From assembly GCA_000634515.1 (NCBI GenBank), contig JFNU01000139.1, positions 1 to 64,000 of the forward strand: 64,000 nucleotides of DNA. Direction: 5' to 3'. Shown one piece after another: positions 63,813-64,000 of this stretch. Position 1 is the first letter of the stretch, and each line of letters begins with the position of its first letter. The notes under the pieces are model-generated. The model worked only from the letters and a program-made list of their open reading frames with translations, did no database searches and was not told the origin of the DNA. The DNA is from Prochlorococcus sp. scB245a_520K10 (lineage in GTDB: Bacteria > Cyanobacteriota > Cyanobacteriia > PCC-6307 > Cyanobiaceae). A program made the position numbers and the translations under genes.

Positions 63813-64000
63813 ATGCATAGGAAAGATGCAATTTACCTTGATCAGCTATGCCCCAAGATAAATAATAAAAGTTGGAGACAGTCACTAAATAAAATTACTA
63901 AATATAAATGTATTTATTGCGGTAAACCATCTGAATCACTTGACCACCTTCATCCAAAGTCAAAAGGGGGTAAAAGCAGCACAAGCAATTGTGTACCTTG
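63813..64000 (+). CDS. HNH endonuclease, 3' truncated by window edge
   Basis: MHRKDAIYLDQLCPKINNKSWRQSLNKITKYKCIYCGKPSESLDHLHPKSKGGKSSTSNCVP. Confidence 0.85.
   Translation, partial: MHRKDAIYLDQLCPKINNKSWRQSLNKITKYKCIYCGKPSESLDHLHPKSKGGKSSTSNCVP

Overview
The window is AT-rich, gene-dense bacterial chromosome that I read as a marine picocyanobacterium, most likely high-light-type Prochlorococcus. The basis is chlH, acsF, CGLD27, CCB2/CCB4-like, DUF3038/DUF4335, DUF2996 and DUF565/Ycf20 together with very low GC. Most of it is housekeeping: metH, pheT, rpmG, rpsR, metG, cobU, trmL, clpS, peroxiredoxin, rpmF, acsF, tldD/pmbA, fmt, mfd, dapB, chlH, folP, tpiA, carB, rsfS, an asparaginase-like gene, ABC transporters and two tRNA-Met genes. 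About 16.5-21.3 kb is an accessory-like stretch of very small ORFs. No CRISPR array, prophage, transposase or biosynthetic cluster is visible. The observations most worth following are: (1) a ribbon-helix-helix + J-domain fusion gene with a local family of AGTCTTATATAAGACT-type palindromes on both sides; (2) a small RHH-like gene bracketed by long inverted repeats (core GGTGTCACACTT), one of which includes its stop codon; (3) an FtsH homologue with the HEXXH zinc motif changed to NEVGR and no N-terminal first TM helix; (4) an RNase II/R-family protein whose catalytic Asp cluster and SPxRRYxD motif both look lost; (5) an orphan + strand terminator preceded by a foldable leader at about 62.72-62.83 kb, a candidate ncRNA; (6) a GDT1/UPF0016 transporter as two adjacent single-repeat genes. 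All calls come from reading the sequence; no database search was run.
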